A DNA stretch of 64,000 bases, taken from positions 126,008 through 190,007 of the forward strand of contig NZ_BJTC01000012.1 of NCBI RefSeq assembly GCF_006829085.1, in the 5' to 3' direction. Source of the DNA: Chryseobacterium sp. ON_d1 (GTDB lineage: Bacteria; Bacteroidota; Bacteroidia; Flavobacteriales; Weeksellaceae). Below are positions 9,285 through 16,834 of the stretch, piece by piece (the first letter of the stretch is position 1; each line of letters starts with the position of its first letter). The notes under the pieces are model-generated. The model saw nothing but the letters and a program-made list of their open reading frames with translations, had not been told where the DNA came from and did not search any database. The translations under genes and the position numbers were made by a program.

Positions 9285-9470
9285 ATGGAAAATTTAAAAA
9301 AAGTTTCAAGAAGTGAACTAAGAACAATTAAAGGGGGATACAGAAGCTGCCTGGATGGCTGCAGTATGGAAATCGGGGAAATCTGCTGCGGAGGAGTATG
9401 CAGAATCGGTGTAGTTGTGCCCAGCACAGATCCGGACCTTGGAGATATGCTGGTATGTCCTAAAAAATAG
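9285..9470 (+). CDS. GG-leader Cys-rich peptide (bacteriocin-like)
   Basis: The peptide has 61 residues. The N-terminus MENLKKVSRSELRTIKGG is a double-glycine leader of the type seen on many Chryseobacterium bacteriocin-like peptides; cleavage after Gly18 would give a 43-residue core. The core contains six cysteines (22, 26, 34, 35, 39, 58), enough for three disulfides, and a CCGGVC centre. Such leaders are normally removed by the peptidase domain of a C39 ABC exporter, but none is adjacent. Its own terminator follows and the upstream gene has one too, so it appears to be a single-gene unit. Antimicrobial, signalling or other role cannot be decided from sequence. Confidence 0.7.
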   Translation: MENLKKVSRSELRTIKGGYRSCLDGCSMEIGEICCGGVCRIGVVVPSTDPDLGDMLVCPKK

Positions 9471-9490
9471 TCTTAGTATATCAACAATAA

Positions 9491-9520
9491 AAAAACGCTG
9501 GACCAAAATCCAGCGTTTTT
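9491..9520. terminator. Bidirectional terminator between GG-peptide and rpsB
   Basis: AAAAACGCTGGA and TCCAGCGTTTTT make a perfect twelve-base stem with a six-base loop and T runs on both strands. It serves the plus-strand peptide gene and the minus-strand ribosomal operon. Confidence 0.9.
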
Positions 9521-9543
9521 CCTATAGTAAAGAAAATCTTTAA

Positions 9544-10305
9544 TTATTCTGCATCGAAATCAGCATCTGTATCAGCAGATACTTTTTCTCCTTCTTCTTT
9601 AGATTTTTCTTTATCAGCTTTTCTTTGAGACTGACCTTCTTTGATAGATTCAGAAACTACGCTAAGGATCATATCAATAGACTTAGAAGCATCATCGTTT
9701 CCTGGGATAACGAAGTCAACTTTTCTAGGGTCAGAGTTTGTATCAACGATACCGAAAACTGGAATACCTAGTTTCTTAGCTTCAGTTACCGCGATGTGCT
9801 CTCTTAAGATATCAACTACAAATACAGCAGATGGAAGTCTAACCATGTCTGCGATAGAACCTAAGTTCTTCTCAAGGTTAGCTCTTTGTCTGTCTACTTG
9901 TAATCTTTCTTTTTTAGATAAAGTTTCGAATGTACCGTCTTTTTTCATTTTGTCGATAGCATTCATCTTCTTTACAGCCTTTCTGATAGTAACGAAGTTC
10001 GTTAACATACCACCTGGCCATCTTTCTGTGATATAAGGCATATTAAGTTCAGAAGCGTGTTTTGCTACCACTTCTTTCGCCTGCTTTTTAGTAGCTACGA
10101 AAAGAACTTTTTTACCTGCAGAAGTTAATTTTTCTAAAGCGTTGCAAGCTTCGTCCAATTTAACTGCTGTTTTATGTAAGTCTACAATGTGAATACCGTT
10201 TTTCTCCATAAAAATGTATGGAGCCATATTTGGGTTCCACTTTCTCGTCATGTGACCGAAGTGTACGCCAGCCTCTAAAAGGTCTTTTACATTTGCTTTT
10301 GCCAT
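9544..10305 (-). CDS. rpsB: 30S ribosomal protein S2
   Basis: The protein has 253 residues. Typical S2 sequence is seen throughout: the LLEAGVHFGHMTRKWNP start, the ITERWPGGMLTNF motif and VFGIVDTNSDPRKVDFVIPGNDD. S2 joins the small subunit late in assembly and helps place S1. The C-terminus is extended by an acidic tail (EEGEKVSADTDADFDAE), common in this group. It is the last gene of the rplM-rpsI-rpsB operon. tsf, which often follows rpsB, is not here: a terminator comes 24 bases after the stop. Confidence 0.97.
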   Translation of the reverse strand: MAKANVKDLLEAGVHFGHMTRKWNPNMAPYIFMEKNGIHIVDLHKTAVKLDEACNALEKLTSAGKKVLFVATKKQAKEVVAKHASELNMPYITERWPGGMLTNFVTIRKAVKKMNAIDKMKKDGTFETLSKKERLQVDRQRANLEKNLGSIADMVRLPSAVFVVDILREHIAVTEAKKLGIPVFGIVDTNSDPRKVDFVIPGNDDASKSIDMILSVVSESIKEGQSQRKADKEKSKEEGEKVSADTDADFDAE

Positions 10306-10512
10306 GTTTTCTGTTTTTGTTAGTTTACTTTCCGTCTTTTAAACAATCAACAACTTCTTTAGATGGGAGAAGTGTTTGGATGCTAAACGTAACGGGCAAT
10401 TGGCGGTTTGCTTTTTGCTTTTGGCAATTGGCTTTTCGCCGAGATTAAGTTTAAAAAAAATTTAATACATTCCTGTAGCCAATAGCCATAAGCCATCTGC
10501 CAACGAGAAATC
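10306..10512. other. rpsB-rpsI spacer with short direct repeats
   Basis: This 207-base gap inside the ribosomal operon contains GGCAATTGGC twice (10395-10404 and 10423-10432), plus GCCAATAGCCATAAGCCAT further on (10478-10496). It looks like decayed low-complexity repeat DNA. I see no gene and no clear terminator or promoter in it. Confidence 0.5.
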
Positions 10513-10899
10513 TTAACGTTTTGAGAATTGGAATCTCTTTCTTGCTTTTTTCTGACCTGGCTTCTTTCTTTCCACCATTCTTGCGTCTCTTGTAAGTAAA
10601 CCAGCTGGCTTCAATGCTAATCTGAACTCAGCGTTGATTTCGCATAAAGCTCTTGAAATACCTAATCTGATAGCTTCTGCCTGACCTGTATTACCACCAC
10701 CGAATACGTTTACGGTAACGTCATACTGACCAACAGTCTCAGAAAGGATGAACGGTTGGTTTAATTTGTAAACCATTACATCTGTAGAGAAATATTCTTT
10801 AGCATCTTTACCGTTTACTGTAATAACACCAGACCCTGGTTTTACATAAACTCTAGCTACAGAAGTTTTTCTTCTTCCGATTTTGTGAACTATAGACAT
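10513..10899 (-). CDS. rpsI: 30S ribosomal protein S9
   Basis: The protein has 128 residues, the usual length. It begins with the IGRRKTSVARVYVKPGSG motif, has the VFGGGNTGQAEAIRLGISRAL helix region, and ends in the basic tail KKARKRFQFSKR, whose terminal arginine contacts P-site tRNA. It starts six bases after the rplM stop, so the two are cotranscribed and probably coupled. Confidence 0.97.
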   Translation of the reverse strand: MSIVHKIGRRKTSVARVYVKPGSGVITVNGKDAKEYFSTDVMVYKLNQPFILSETVGQYDVTVNVFGGGNTGQAEAIRLGISRALCEINAEFRLALKPAGLLTRDARMVERKKPGQKKARKRFQFSKR

Positions 10900-10905
10900 A
10901 ATTAA

Positions 10906-11361
10906 TTATTTAAATTCGTTAACATTAATTGTTTTAGGCTGTTGAGCTTCATGTTTGTGCTCAGTTCCTTCATATAAATAAAGGTTCTTAAGGATAGCAG
11001 CACCTAGTCTGTTTTTAGGCAACATACCTTTTACAGATTTCTCCAATACCTTTAAAGAATCTTTCTTTTGAAGTTCAGCCGCAGTCATAGACTTCTGTCC
11101 ACCAGGATATCCTGTATGCCAGATATAAGTCTTATCAGCCCACTTGTTTCCGGAAAGTGTAATTTTCCCAGCATTCAAAACGATTACGTTATCACCACAA
11201 TCTACGTGAGGTGTAAAATTCGTTTTGTGCTTACCTCTCAAAATCTTTGCAACCGTAGAAGCTAATCTACCTAACGGCTGTCCTTCAGCGTCTACCACAA
11301 CCCATTCTTTATTAGCAGTAGCTTTGTTCGCTGAAACAGTTTTGTAACTTAATGTATTCAC
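10906..11361 (-). CDS. rplM: 50S ribosomal protein L13
   Basis: The protein has 151 residues. It carries the L13 signature region (KSMTAAELQKKDSLKVLEKSVKGMLPKNRLG) and the WVVVDAEGQPLGRLAS start. It is an early assembly protein of the large subunit. As first gene of the operon with rpsI and rpsB, it has a well-formed Bacteroidota promoter 47 bases upstream. Confidence 0.97.
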   Translation of the reverse strand: MNTLSYKTVSANKATANKEWVVVDAEGQPLGRLASTVAKILRGKHKTNFTPHVDCGDNVIVLNAGKITLSGNKWADKTYIWHTGYPGGQKSMTAAELQKKDSLKVLEKSVKGMLPKNRLGAAILKNLYLYEGTEHKHEAQQPKTINVNEFK

Positions 11362-11407
11362 ACGTTTTAGTTAAAGATTAAACATAATTTACCCCTAAAA
11401 GGGTGTG

Positions 11408-11437
11408 CAAAGGTACAAATTATTTTTGTAACCCAAA
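11408..11437 (-). promoter_or_regulatory. Promoter of the rplM-rpsI-rpsB operon
   Basis: On the minus strand there is TTTG (11437-11434), then 18 bases, then TACCTTTG (11415-11408). This fits the Bacteroidota vegetative consensus of -33 TTTG and -7 TAnnTTTG. Expected transcription start is near 11402, about 40 bases before the rplM ATG. Confidence 0.85.
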
Positions 11438-11512
11438 AACATATTTTATTTAATCTATATATTATGACCTGTGTAGCCCTGTATCAATAGATTTTAACAT
11501 TTTTAACATTTT

Positions 11513-11527
11513 TGGCACAAATCTTGC
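11513..11527 (+). promoter_or_regulatory. Sigma-54 type (-24/-12) promoter
   Basis: TGGCAC-N5-TTGC is an exact match to the core RpoN consensus, with GG and GC spaced by ten bases. The predicted start is near 11539. It lies in the intergenic region upstream of the DUF3667 gene, but a terminator at 11588-11615 comes first, so the product would be a transcript of about 75 bases. No bound enhancer-type activator gene is nearby. Confidence 0.6.
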
Positions 11528-11538
11528 GAACTGTTGTT

Positions 11539-11615
11539 GCGATGAAAAAAACACTTCGAAGATTCTAAAAACACAAATGATACCCAAAAGAGTTCATTCC
11601 CTCAACTCTTTTTTT
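11539..11615 (+). ncRNA. Candidate sigma-54-dependent small RNA
   Basis: The region between a perfect -24/-12 promoter and a terminator would yield an RNA of roughly 75 bases. It contains an eight-codon frame (11542-11568, MKKTLRRF), so a leader peptide is possible, but its ATG would sit almost at the 5' end. No Rfam family is recognised by eye. Existence is inferred from the promoter and terminator only. Confidence 0.4.
11588..11615 (+). terminator. Terminator of the candidate small RNA
   Basis: AAGAGTT and AACTCTT form a seven-base stem around a nine-base loop and are followed directly by TTTTT. The nearest coding stop upstream on this strand is more than 2 kb away, so the hairpin must serve a short noncoding or peptide transcript. 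Confidence 0.65.
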
Positions 11616-11709
11616 ATTAAATTTACTTTAACGATTTCCGTAAAACACATTAATATAATTACAGTTTCTTTGAAATAATTATATTTGTGTCAATTATATT
11701 CCATAATTC

Positions 11710-12822
11710 ATGAGCCACGGAAAACTAAGAGATGACAAAACCTGCCTCAACTGCGGGCACCAGGTTGAAGAAAGGTTCTGCCCCCACTGCGGGCAGGAAA
11801 ATATTGAAAGCAGACAGCCTTTTCATTTTCTCTTTACTCACTTTATTGAGGATTTCACTCATTATGACGGACAGTTCTGGAAAACCATACACTATCTCTT
11901 TACCCGTCCCGGCACACTTACCAAAGAATATCTGGCTGGTAAAAGACAATTATATGTGGCTCCTGTAAAACTCTATATATTTATAAGTTTTATCACATTC
12001 TTCCTTCCCAACATCTTACCCCACGCCAAAGAAGAAGCGGAAAAGCCCAGCCATGTTAAAACAGAAGCAAAAACAAAAAAACAGAAAGAGATATCCAAAG
12101 ATCTTGTAAAAGATCTGCAAAAAGAAGGAATACTTTCCCATGAAACAGCGGCTACTGCTCAAAGAGCATTAGATACTTTAAAAGTAAGAGACAGTATTAA
12201 ACTTAAGGATGCGAAGGAAAAAGACGAAATTCTTGACCGTACATTTGACACCAAGGAAGCATCCGTTATGAATGCCTACACCTTGAAACAATATGATTCC
12301 ATCCTTGCCAAAGACAATACAGGGATTTATACCATGGCAAGACCTATTGCAAAAAAAGTATTTGAATTAAAAGAAGAAGGATACAGCAAGCATCAGATTT
12401 GGGAAAAATATAAGGAAAATTTCATTCATACGATTCCCAAAGCACTGTTTGCATACCTTCCGATATTTGCATTCTTTTTATGGCTGTTCCATAACAAGAA
12501 GAAATGGTGGTATTTTGATCATGGAATTTTTACGCTTCACTATTTCTCTTTCCTGTTATTAGGGGTGCTGATGTTTATCGTTGGGGAAAAAATCACCAGC
12601 TTCTTACCGGACAATAATATACTTACCTTATTATATGTTTTAGGATTCTTAGGATTGGCTGCCTATATGACAATCTATTTCTTTGCAGCCCATCACAAGG
12701 TATATGAAACCAAGAAAAGAATAAGCATACTGAAAGGCTCCTTATTATTTATTGTCAATTATATCGGATTGATTCTGATGTTTCTGGTTCTGATGTATCT
12801 GAGCTTTATTATGCTGCACTAG
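11710..12822 (+). CDS. DUF3667 membrane protein with zinc ribbon
   Basis: The protein has 370 residues. The N-terminus holds a four-Cys zinc ribbon (CLNC at 17-20, CPHC at 29-32), followed by the DUF3667 core (FHFLFTHFIEDFTHYDGQFWKT and RPGTLTKEYLAGKRQLYVAPVKLYIF). One membrane segment lies near residues 84-99. A long charged helical stretch (about 105-240) precedes three or four further membrane segments. Function unknown. A TATATTTG box at 11680-11687 may be its -7 element. Its stop overlaps the convergent neighbouring gene by four bases. Confidence 0.85.
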   Translation: MSHGKLRDDKTCLNCGHQVEERFCPHCGQENIESRQPFHFLFTHFIEDFTHYDGQFWKTIHYLFTRPGTLTKEYLAGKRQLYVAPVKLYIFISFITFFLPNILPHAKEEAEKPSHVKTEAKTKKQKEISKDLVKDLQKEGILSHETAATAQRALDTLKVRDSIKLKDAKEKDEILDRTFDTKEASVMNAYTLKQYDSILAKDNTGIYTMARPIAKKVFELKEEGYSKHQIWEKYKENFIHTIPKALFAYLPIFAFFLWLFHNKKKWWYFDHGIFTLHYFSFLLLGVLMFIVGEKITSFLPDNNILTLLYVLGFLGLAAYMTIYFFAAHHKVYETKKRISILKGSLLFIVNYIGLILMFLVLMYLSFIMLH

Positions 12823-13172
12823 TTTCTGAGGGACTTATTCCCTCTGAAGCTTGCAAATAGATAATATGCTACAAAAACCGTTGAAAACTTCAGAATAGAA
12901 GGAATTGCCAGTTCAAGTGTAAAAATCAAAGTTCCTATAAGAACCAGAATTCCCATCGCTACAAATGACAGTCCTAATTTCTTAGGCAGTGTAAAATCCG
13001 GGGTATCCAGATAATAAGCAATTCCCCATGCAGAACCAAAGGCAAAAGCATAATAAATATCCAGTCCGATATTTTCCGAACTTAAAAAGAAATAATTAAT
13101 CAGGAAGCTTACTACCGTTCCCAAGGCGAAGTACATCAAAGCTTTTTGCATGTCTGTGAAAATATTCTGCAA
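12819..13172 (-). CDS. Small integral membrane protein, unknown
   Basis: The protein has 117 residues and about four hydrophobic helices (residues 10-30, 38-55, 68-85, 92-108). I recognise no family. It converges with the DUF3667 gene and shares its last bases with that gene's stop. The start could also be the Met at residue 8 (base 13151). Base composition is like that of its neighbours. Confidence 0.6.
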   Translation of the reverse strand: MQNIFTDMQKALMYFALGTVVSFLINYFFLSSENIGLDIYYAFAFGSAWGIAYYLDTPDFTLPKKLGLSFVAMGILVLIGTLIFTLELAIPSILKFSTVFVAYYLFASFRGNKSLRN

Positions 13173-13401
13173 AAGTAGAGAATTTAATTTGAGAATGTAA
13201 AACTGTGTCTATTTCAAAATAAAGCCTCTGCAATTCATCAGACTTTAACTCTGTTTCCAAACATTCAGATCTCTGGCTCAAAAAGGGGAGATACAATTCA
13301 ACAAACACAAATAAAAAACTGAAAATCAATAAAATAAAACCAAACACATGGTTCTTTTTTTATTATTATATTTGGAAACTTAGAAACTTTCTAAAATTTT
13401 T

Positions 13402-16400
13402 ATGGAAACCCAAAAATATACTCCAACCAACAAGGTAAGAATCGTCACTGCGGCCTCATTATTTGACGGCCACGATGCTGCGATCAATATTATGCGTCGT
13501 GTTATTCAGGGAACAGGATGCGAAGTAATCCACTTAGGACACGATAAATCAGCAGAGGAAGTTGTGAATACAGCGATCCAGGAAGATGCCAATGCCATTG
13601 CATTAACCTCATATCAGGGAGGTCACAATGAATATTTTAAATATATTTACGACCTGCTGAGAGAAAAAAATTCTCCTCAGATCAAGATTTTTGGTGGCGG
13701 CGGCGGTGTAATTCTGCCGGAAGAGATTAAAGATCTTATGTCTTACGGAATCGATAGAATTTATTCTCCGGATGACGGCCGCGAACTTGGACTTCAGGGA
13801 ATGATTGATGATCTGGTTCAAAGATCAGATTTTGCTACAGGAAAAGATGTTACTGCAAAAGACCTTGAGGATATCAGTTTTGAAAACCCTTCCAGCATTG
13901 CTCAGATTATTTCTGCTGTTGAAAACTTTTCAGAGGAGAAACCTGAACTTGTAAAAGCTATTGATGAAAAATCCAAGGATTTAACCATTCCGATTATCGG
14001 TATCACAGGTACCGGAGGAGCAGGTAAATCTTCTTTAACAGATGAATTGGTAAGACGTTTCTTACGTTCCAATACTGATAAAAAAATTGCCATTATCTCT
14101 ATCGACCCTTCCAAAAAGAAAACAGGAGGCGCCTTATTAGGTGATAGAATCCGTATGAATGCGATCAATGATCCGAGAGTTTATATGCGTTCTATGGCAA
14201 CCAGAGAAAATAACGTTTCCGTTTCTCCGTTTATTCATTCTGCATTGAATGTACTGAAACTGGCTCATCCGGATGTTATTATCCTTGAAACATCAGGGAT
14301 CGGACAGTCTGGTTCAGAAGTTTCGGATTTTGCAGATGTTTCCATGTATGTAATGACTCCTGAATATGGAGCTTCTACGCAGCTGGAAAAAATAGACATG
14401 CTGGATTATGCGGATCTTGTTGCATTAAATAAATCTGACAAGCGTGGTGCATTGGATGCTCTTCAGGCAGTAAGAAAACAATTCCAGAGAAACCACCTTT
14501 TGTGGGAAAGTCAGCTGGAGGATATGCCGGTTTATGCAACAAAAGCATCTCAGTTCAACGATCATGGCACTACTGAATTATACAACAGATTGGTTTCAAA
14601 AGTAAACGAGAAATTTGCTGATTTACAATTAAATACTTTTGTTGAGCAGGAAATCACAGATGAAGTAACCATTATCCCACCAAAAAGGGTTCGTTACCTT
14701 TCTGAAATTGTTGAAAACAACAAACAATATGATGCCAATGTTGAAAAACAGGCTGAGCTTGCCAGAAAGATGTATCATATTGAAGGTGTAAAGAATATTA
14801 TTTCCAATGAAACTTTGGATGCTGAATACCAAAAAGCTGAAAAAGAACTTCAACAGGATAACATTGACTTCCTTAAGACATGGGATGACACGAAAAAAGC
14901 ATTCCACGCAGAATTCTATTCTTATTTTGTAAGAGGAAAAGAAATTAAAGTTGAAACCTCAACAGAATCTTTATCTCACCTAAGAATTCCAAAAATTGCA
15001 TTACCAAAATACAATGACTGGGGTGATCTGATCAAATGGAAAGGACAGGAAAATCTTCCGGGAAGCTTCCCTTATACAGCAGGTATTTATCCGTTCAAAA
15101 GAACCGGTGAAGATCCGACAAGGATGTTCGCGGGAGAAGGAGGTCCTGAGAGAACCAACAGAAGATTCCACTATGTTTCTGCAGAAATGCCTGCGAAACG
15201 TCTGTCTACAGCATTTGATTCTGTAACATTATATGGTCAGGATCCCGCTTTACCACCGGACATTTATGGTAAGATCGGCAATGCAGGGGTTTCTATCGCT
15301 ACATTGGATGATGCTAAAAAGCTGTATTCAGGATTTGATCTTGTGAATGCACTGACTTCAGTTTCAATGACAATCAATGGTCCTGCGCCAATGCTGCTGG
15401 CTTTCTTTATGAATGCAGCCATCGACCAGAATGTTGAAAAATACATCAAAGAAAACAGTTTAGAAGCTAAAGTAGAGGCTAAACTTAAAGAAAAATTCGA
15501 CGATAAAGGATTAGAAAGACCGAAATACAATGGTGAACTTCCTCCATCCAACAATGGTTTGGGACTGCAGCTTTTAGGATTAACCGGTGATGAAGTGATT
15601 CCTGCCGAAGTGTATGCAGAAATTAAAGCTAAAACAATTGCTACCGTTCGTGGCACCGTTCAGGCTGACATTTTAAAAGAAGACCAGGCTCAGAATACCT
15701 GTATTTTCTCTACTGAATTTGCCCTGAGATTGATGGGTGATGTTCAGGAATATTTCATCAGAGAAAAAGTAAGAAATTTCTATTCTGTTTCCATTTCAGG
15801 ATATCATATTGCTGAAGCAGGAGCCAATCCGGTTTCCCAATTGGCATTCACACTGGCTAACGGTTTCACTTACGTGGAATATTACTTAAGCCGTGGAATG
15901 GACATCAATGATTTTGCACCTAACTTATCTTTCTTCTTCTCCAATGGCATCGACCCTGAATATTCAGTAATCGGGCGTGTGGCAAGAAGAATCTGGGCAA
16001 AAGCAATGAAATTAAAATACGGAGCTGATGAAAGAAGCCAGATGCTGAAATACCACATCCAGACTTCAGGACGTTCTCTGCACGCTCAGGAAATTGATTT
16101 CAATGATATCCGAACAACCCTTCAGGCATTGTATGCCATCTATGATAACTGTAATTCGCTACACACCAACGCTTATGATGAGGCGATTACCACTCCTACT
16201 GAGCAGTCTGTAAGAAGAGCCATGGCAATCCAGCTGATCATCAATAAAGAATTAGGCTTGGCTAAAAATGAAAACCCGCTTCAGGGATCATTTATCATTG
16301 AAGAATTAACGGATCTTGTAGAAGAAGCAGTATATGCAGAATTCGACAGAATCACAGAAAGAGGAGGTGTTCTTGGAGCAATGGAAACGATGTATCAGCG

Positions 16401-16749
16401 TTCAAAAATCCAGGAAGAATCTATGCATTACGAATGGCTGAAGCATACCGGTGAATATCCGATCATCGGAGTAAATACCTTCTTAGGAAAAGATGGTTCT
16501 CCAACGGTTTTACCTGGAGAAGTCATCCGTTCTACAGAAGAGGAAAAACAAGCACAGATTGAATCTCTTCACAATTTCCAGAAAGCCAATGAAAACAGAT
16601 CTGAGGAAGCTTTAAGAAAACTTCAGCACGCAGCGATCAATCAGCAGAACTTATTCGAAGTGATGATGGATGCTGTGAAATACTGTTCTTTAGGGCAAAT
16701 TACCAATGCTTTATTTGAAGTAGGTGGTAAATACAGAAGAAATATGTAA
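13402..16749 (+). CDS. icmF: Fused acyl-CoA mutase IcmF (B12 domain, G-protein chaperone, mutase)
   Basis: The protein has 1115 residues. An adenosylcobalamin-binding domain comes first (residues 10-150, D22-G-H24 with His24 the expected lower ligand). A MeaB-like GTPase chaperone follows (about 190-420, P-loop GTGGAGKSS at 203-211, NKSDKRG base-recognition loop). The mutase TIM barrel occupies the rest (about 545-1115), including the RTGEDPTRMFAGEGGPERTNR motif. This order is that of IcmF, which interconverts isobutyryl-CoA and n-butyryl-CoA or related acyl-CoAs by radical carbon-skeleton rearrangement. Gln764 sits where methylmalonyl-CoA mutase has the carboxylate-binding Arg, arguing against methylmalonyl-CoA. 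The partner position is Tyr563. A TATATTTG box at 13367-13374 is the likely -7 element. Single-gene unit. Confidence 0.9.
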   Translation: METQKYTPTNKVRIVTAASLFDGHDAAINIMRRVIQGTGCEVIHLGHDKSAEEVVNTAIQEDANAIALTSYQGGHNEYFKYIYDLLREKNSPQIKIFGGGGGVILPEEIKDLMSYGIDRIYSPDDGRELGLQGMIDDLVQRSDFATGKDVTAKDLEDISFENPSSIAQIISAVENFSEEKPELVKAIDEKSKDLTIPIIGITGTGGAGKSSLTDELVRRFLRSNTDKKIAIISIDPSKKKTGGALLGDRIRMNAINDPRVYMRSMATRENNVSVSPFIHSALNVLKLAHPDVIILETSGIGQSGSEVSDFADVSMYVMTPEYGASTQLEKIDMLDYADLVALNKSDKRGALDALQAVRKQFQRNHLLWESQLEDMPVYATKASQFNDHGTTELYNRLVSKVNEKFADLQLNTFVEQEITDEVTIIPPKRVRYLSEIVENNKQYDANVEKQAELARKMYHIEGVKNIISNETLDAEYQKAEKELQQDNIDFLKTWDDTKKAFHAEFYSYFVRGKEIKVETSTESLSHLRIPKIALPKYNDWGDLIKWKGQENLPGSFPYTAGIYPFKRTGEDPTRMFAGEGGPERTNRRFHYVSAEMPAKRLSTAFDSVTLYGQDPALPPDIYGKIGNAGVSIATLDDAKKLYSGFDLVNALTSVSMTINGPAPMLLAFFMNAAIDQNVEKYIKENSLEAKVEAKLKEKFDDKGLERPKYNGELPPSNNGLGLQLLGLTGDEVIPAEVYAEIKAKTIATVRGTVQADILKEDQAQNTCIFSTEFALRLMGDVQEYFIREKVRNFYSVSISGYHIAEAGANPVSQLAFTLANGFTYVEYYLSRGMDINDFAPNLSFFFSNGIDPEYSVIGRVARRIWAKAMKLKYGADERSQMLKYHIQTSGRSLHAQEIDFNDIRTTLQALYAIYDNCNSLHTNAYDEAITTPTEQSVRRAMAIQLIINKELGLAKNENPLQGSFIIEELTDLVEEAVYAEFDRITERGGVLGAMETMYQRSKIQEESMHYEWLKHTGEYPIIGVNTFLGKDGSPTVLPGEVIRSTEEEKQAQIESLHNFQKANENRSEEALRKLQHAAINQQNLFEVMMDAVKYCSLGQITNALFEVGGKYRRNM

Positions 16750-16780
16750 TCCGTAATTGGAACTCCATTTTTTATAAATT

Positions 16781-16818
16781 AAACCTCAAAGGATTTCTTT
16801 GAGGTTTTGTATTTTTAA
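16781..16818 (+). terminator. Rho-independent terminator after icmF
   Basis: AAACCTCAAAG and CTTTGAGGTTT form a perfect eleven-base stem with a five-base loop, then a T-rich tail. It ends 17 bases before the start of the next gene. Confidence 0.85.
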
Positions 16819-16834
16819 CATTAAACTAACCTCA

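Noticed and set aside
13096..13347. Minus-strand open frame of 83 codons upstream of icmF
   Set aside because: It overlaps the small membrane protein gene in another frame and covers the icmF promoter region; its sequence shows no family or signal-peptide features beyond a short hydrophobic start.
13402..16749. Plain methylmalonyl-CoA mutase
   Set aside because: The N-terminal B12 domain, internal G-protein domain and Gln in place of the carboxylate-binding Arg fit IcmF rather than MCM.
16799..16834. TTG-started extension of the secreted hypothetical gene
   Set aside because: It lies inside the icmF terminator hairpin, and the ATG at 16835 gives a good signal peptide.
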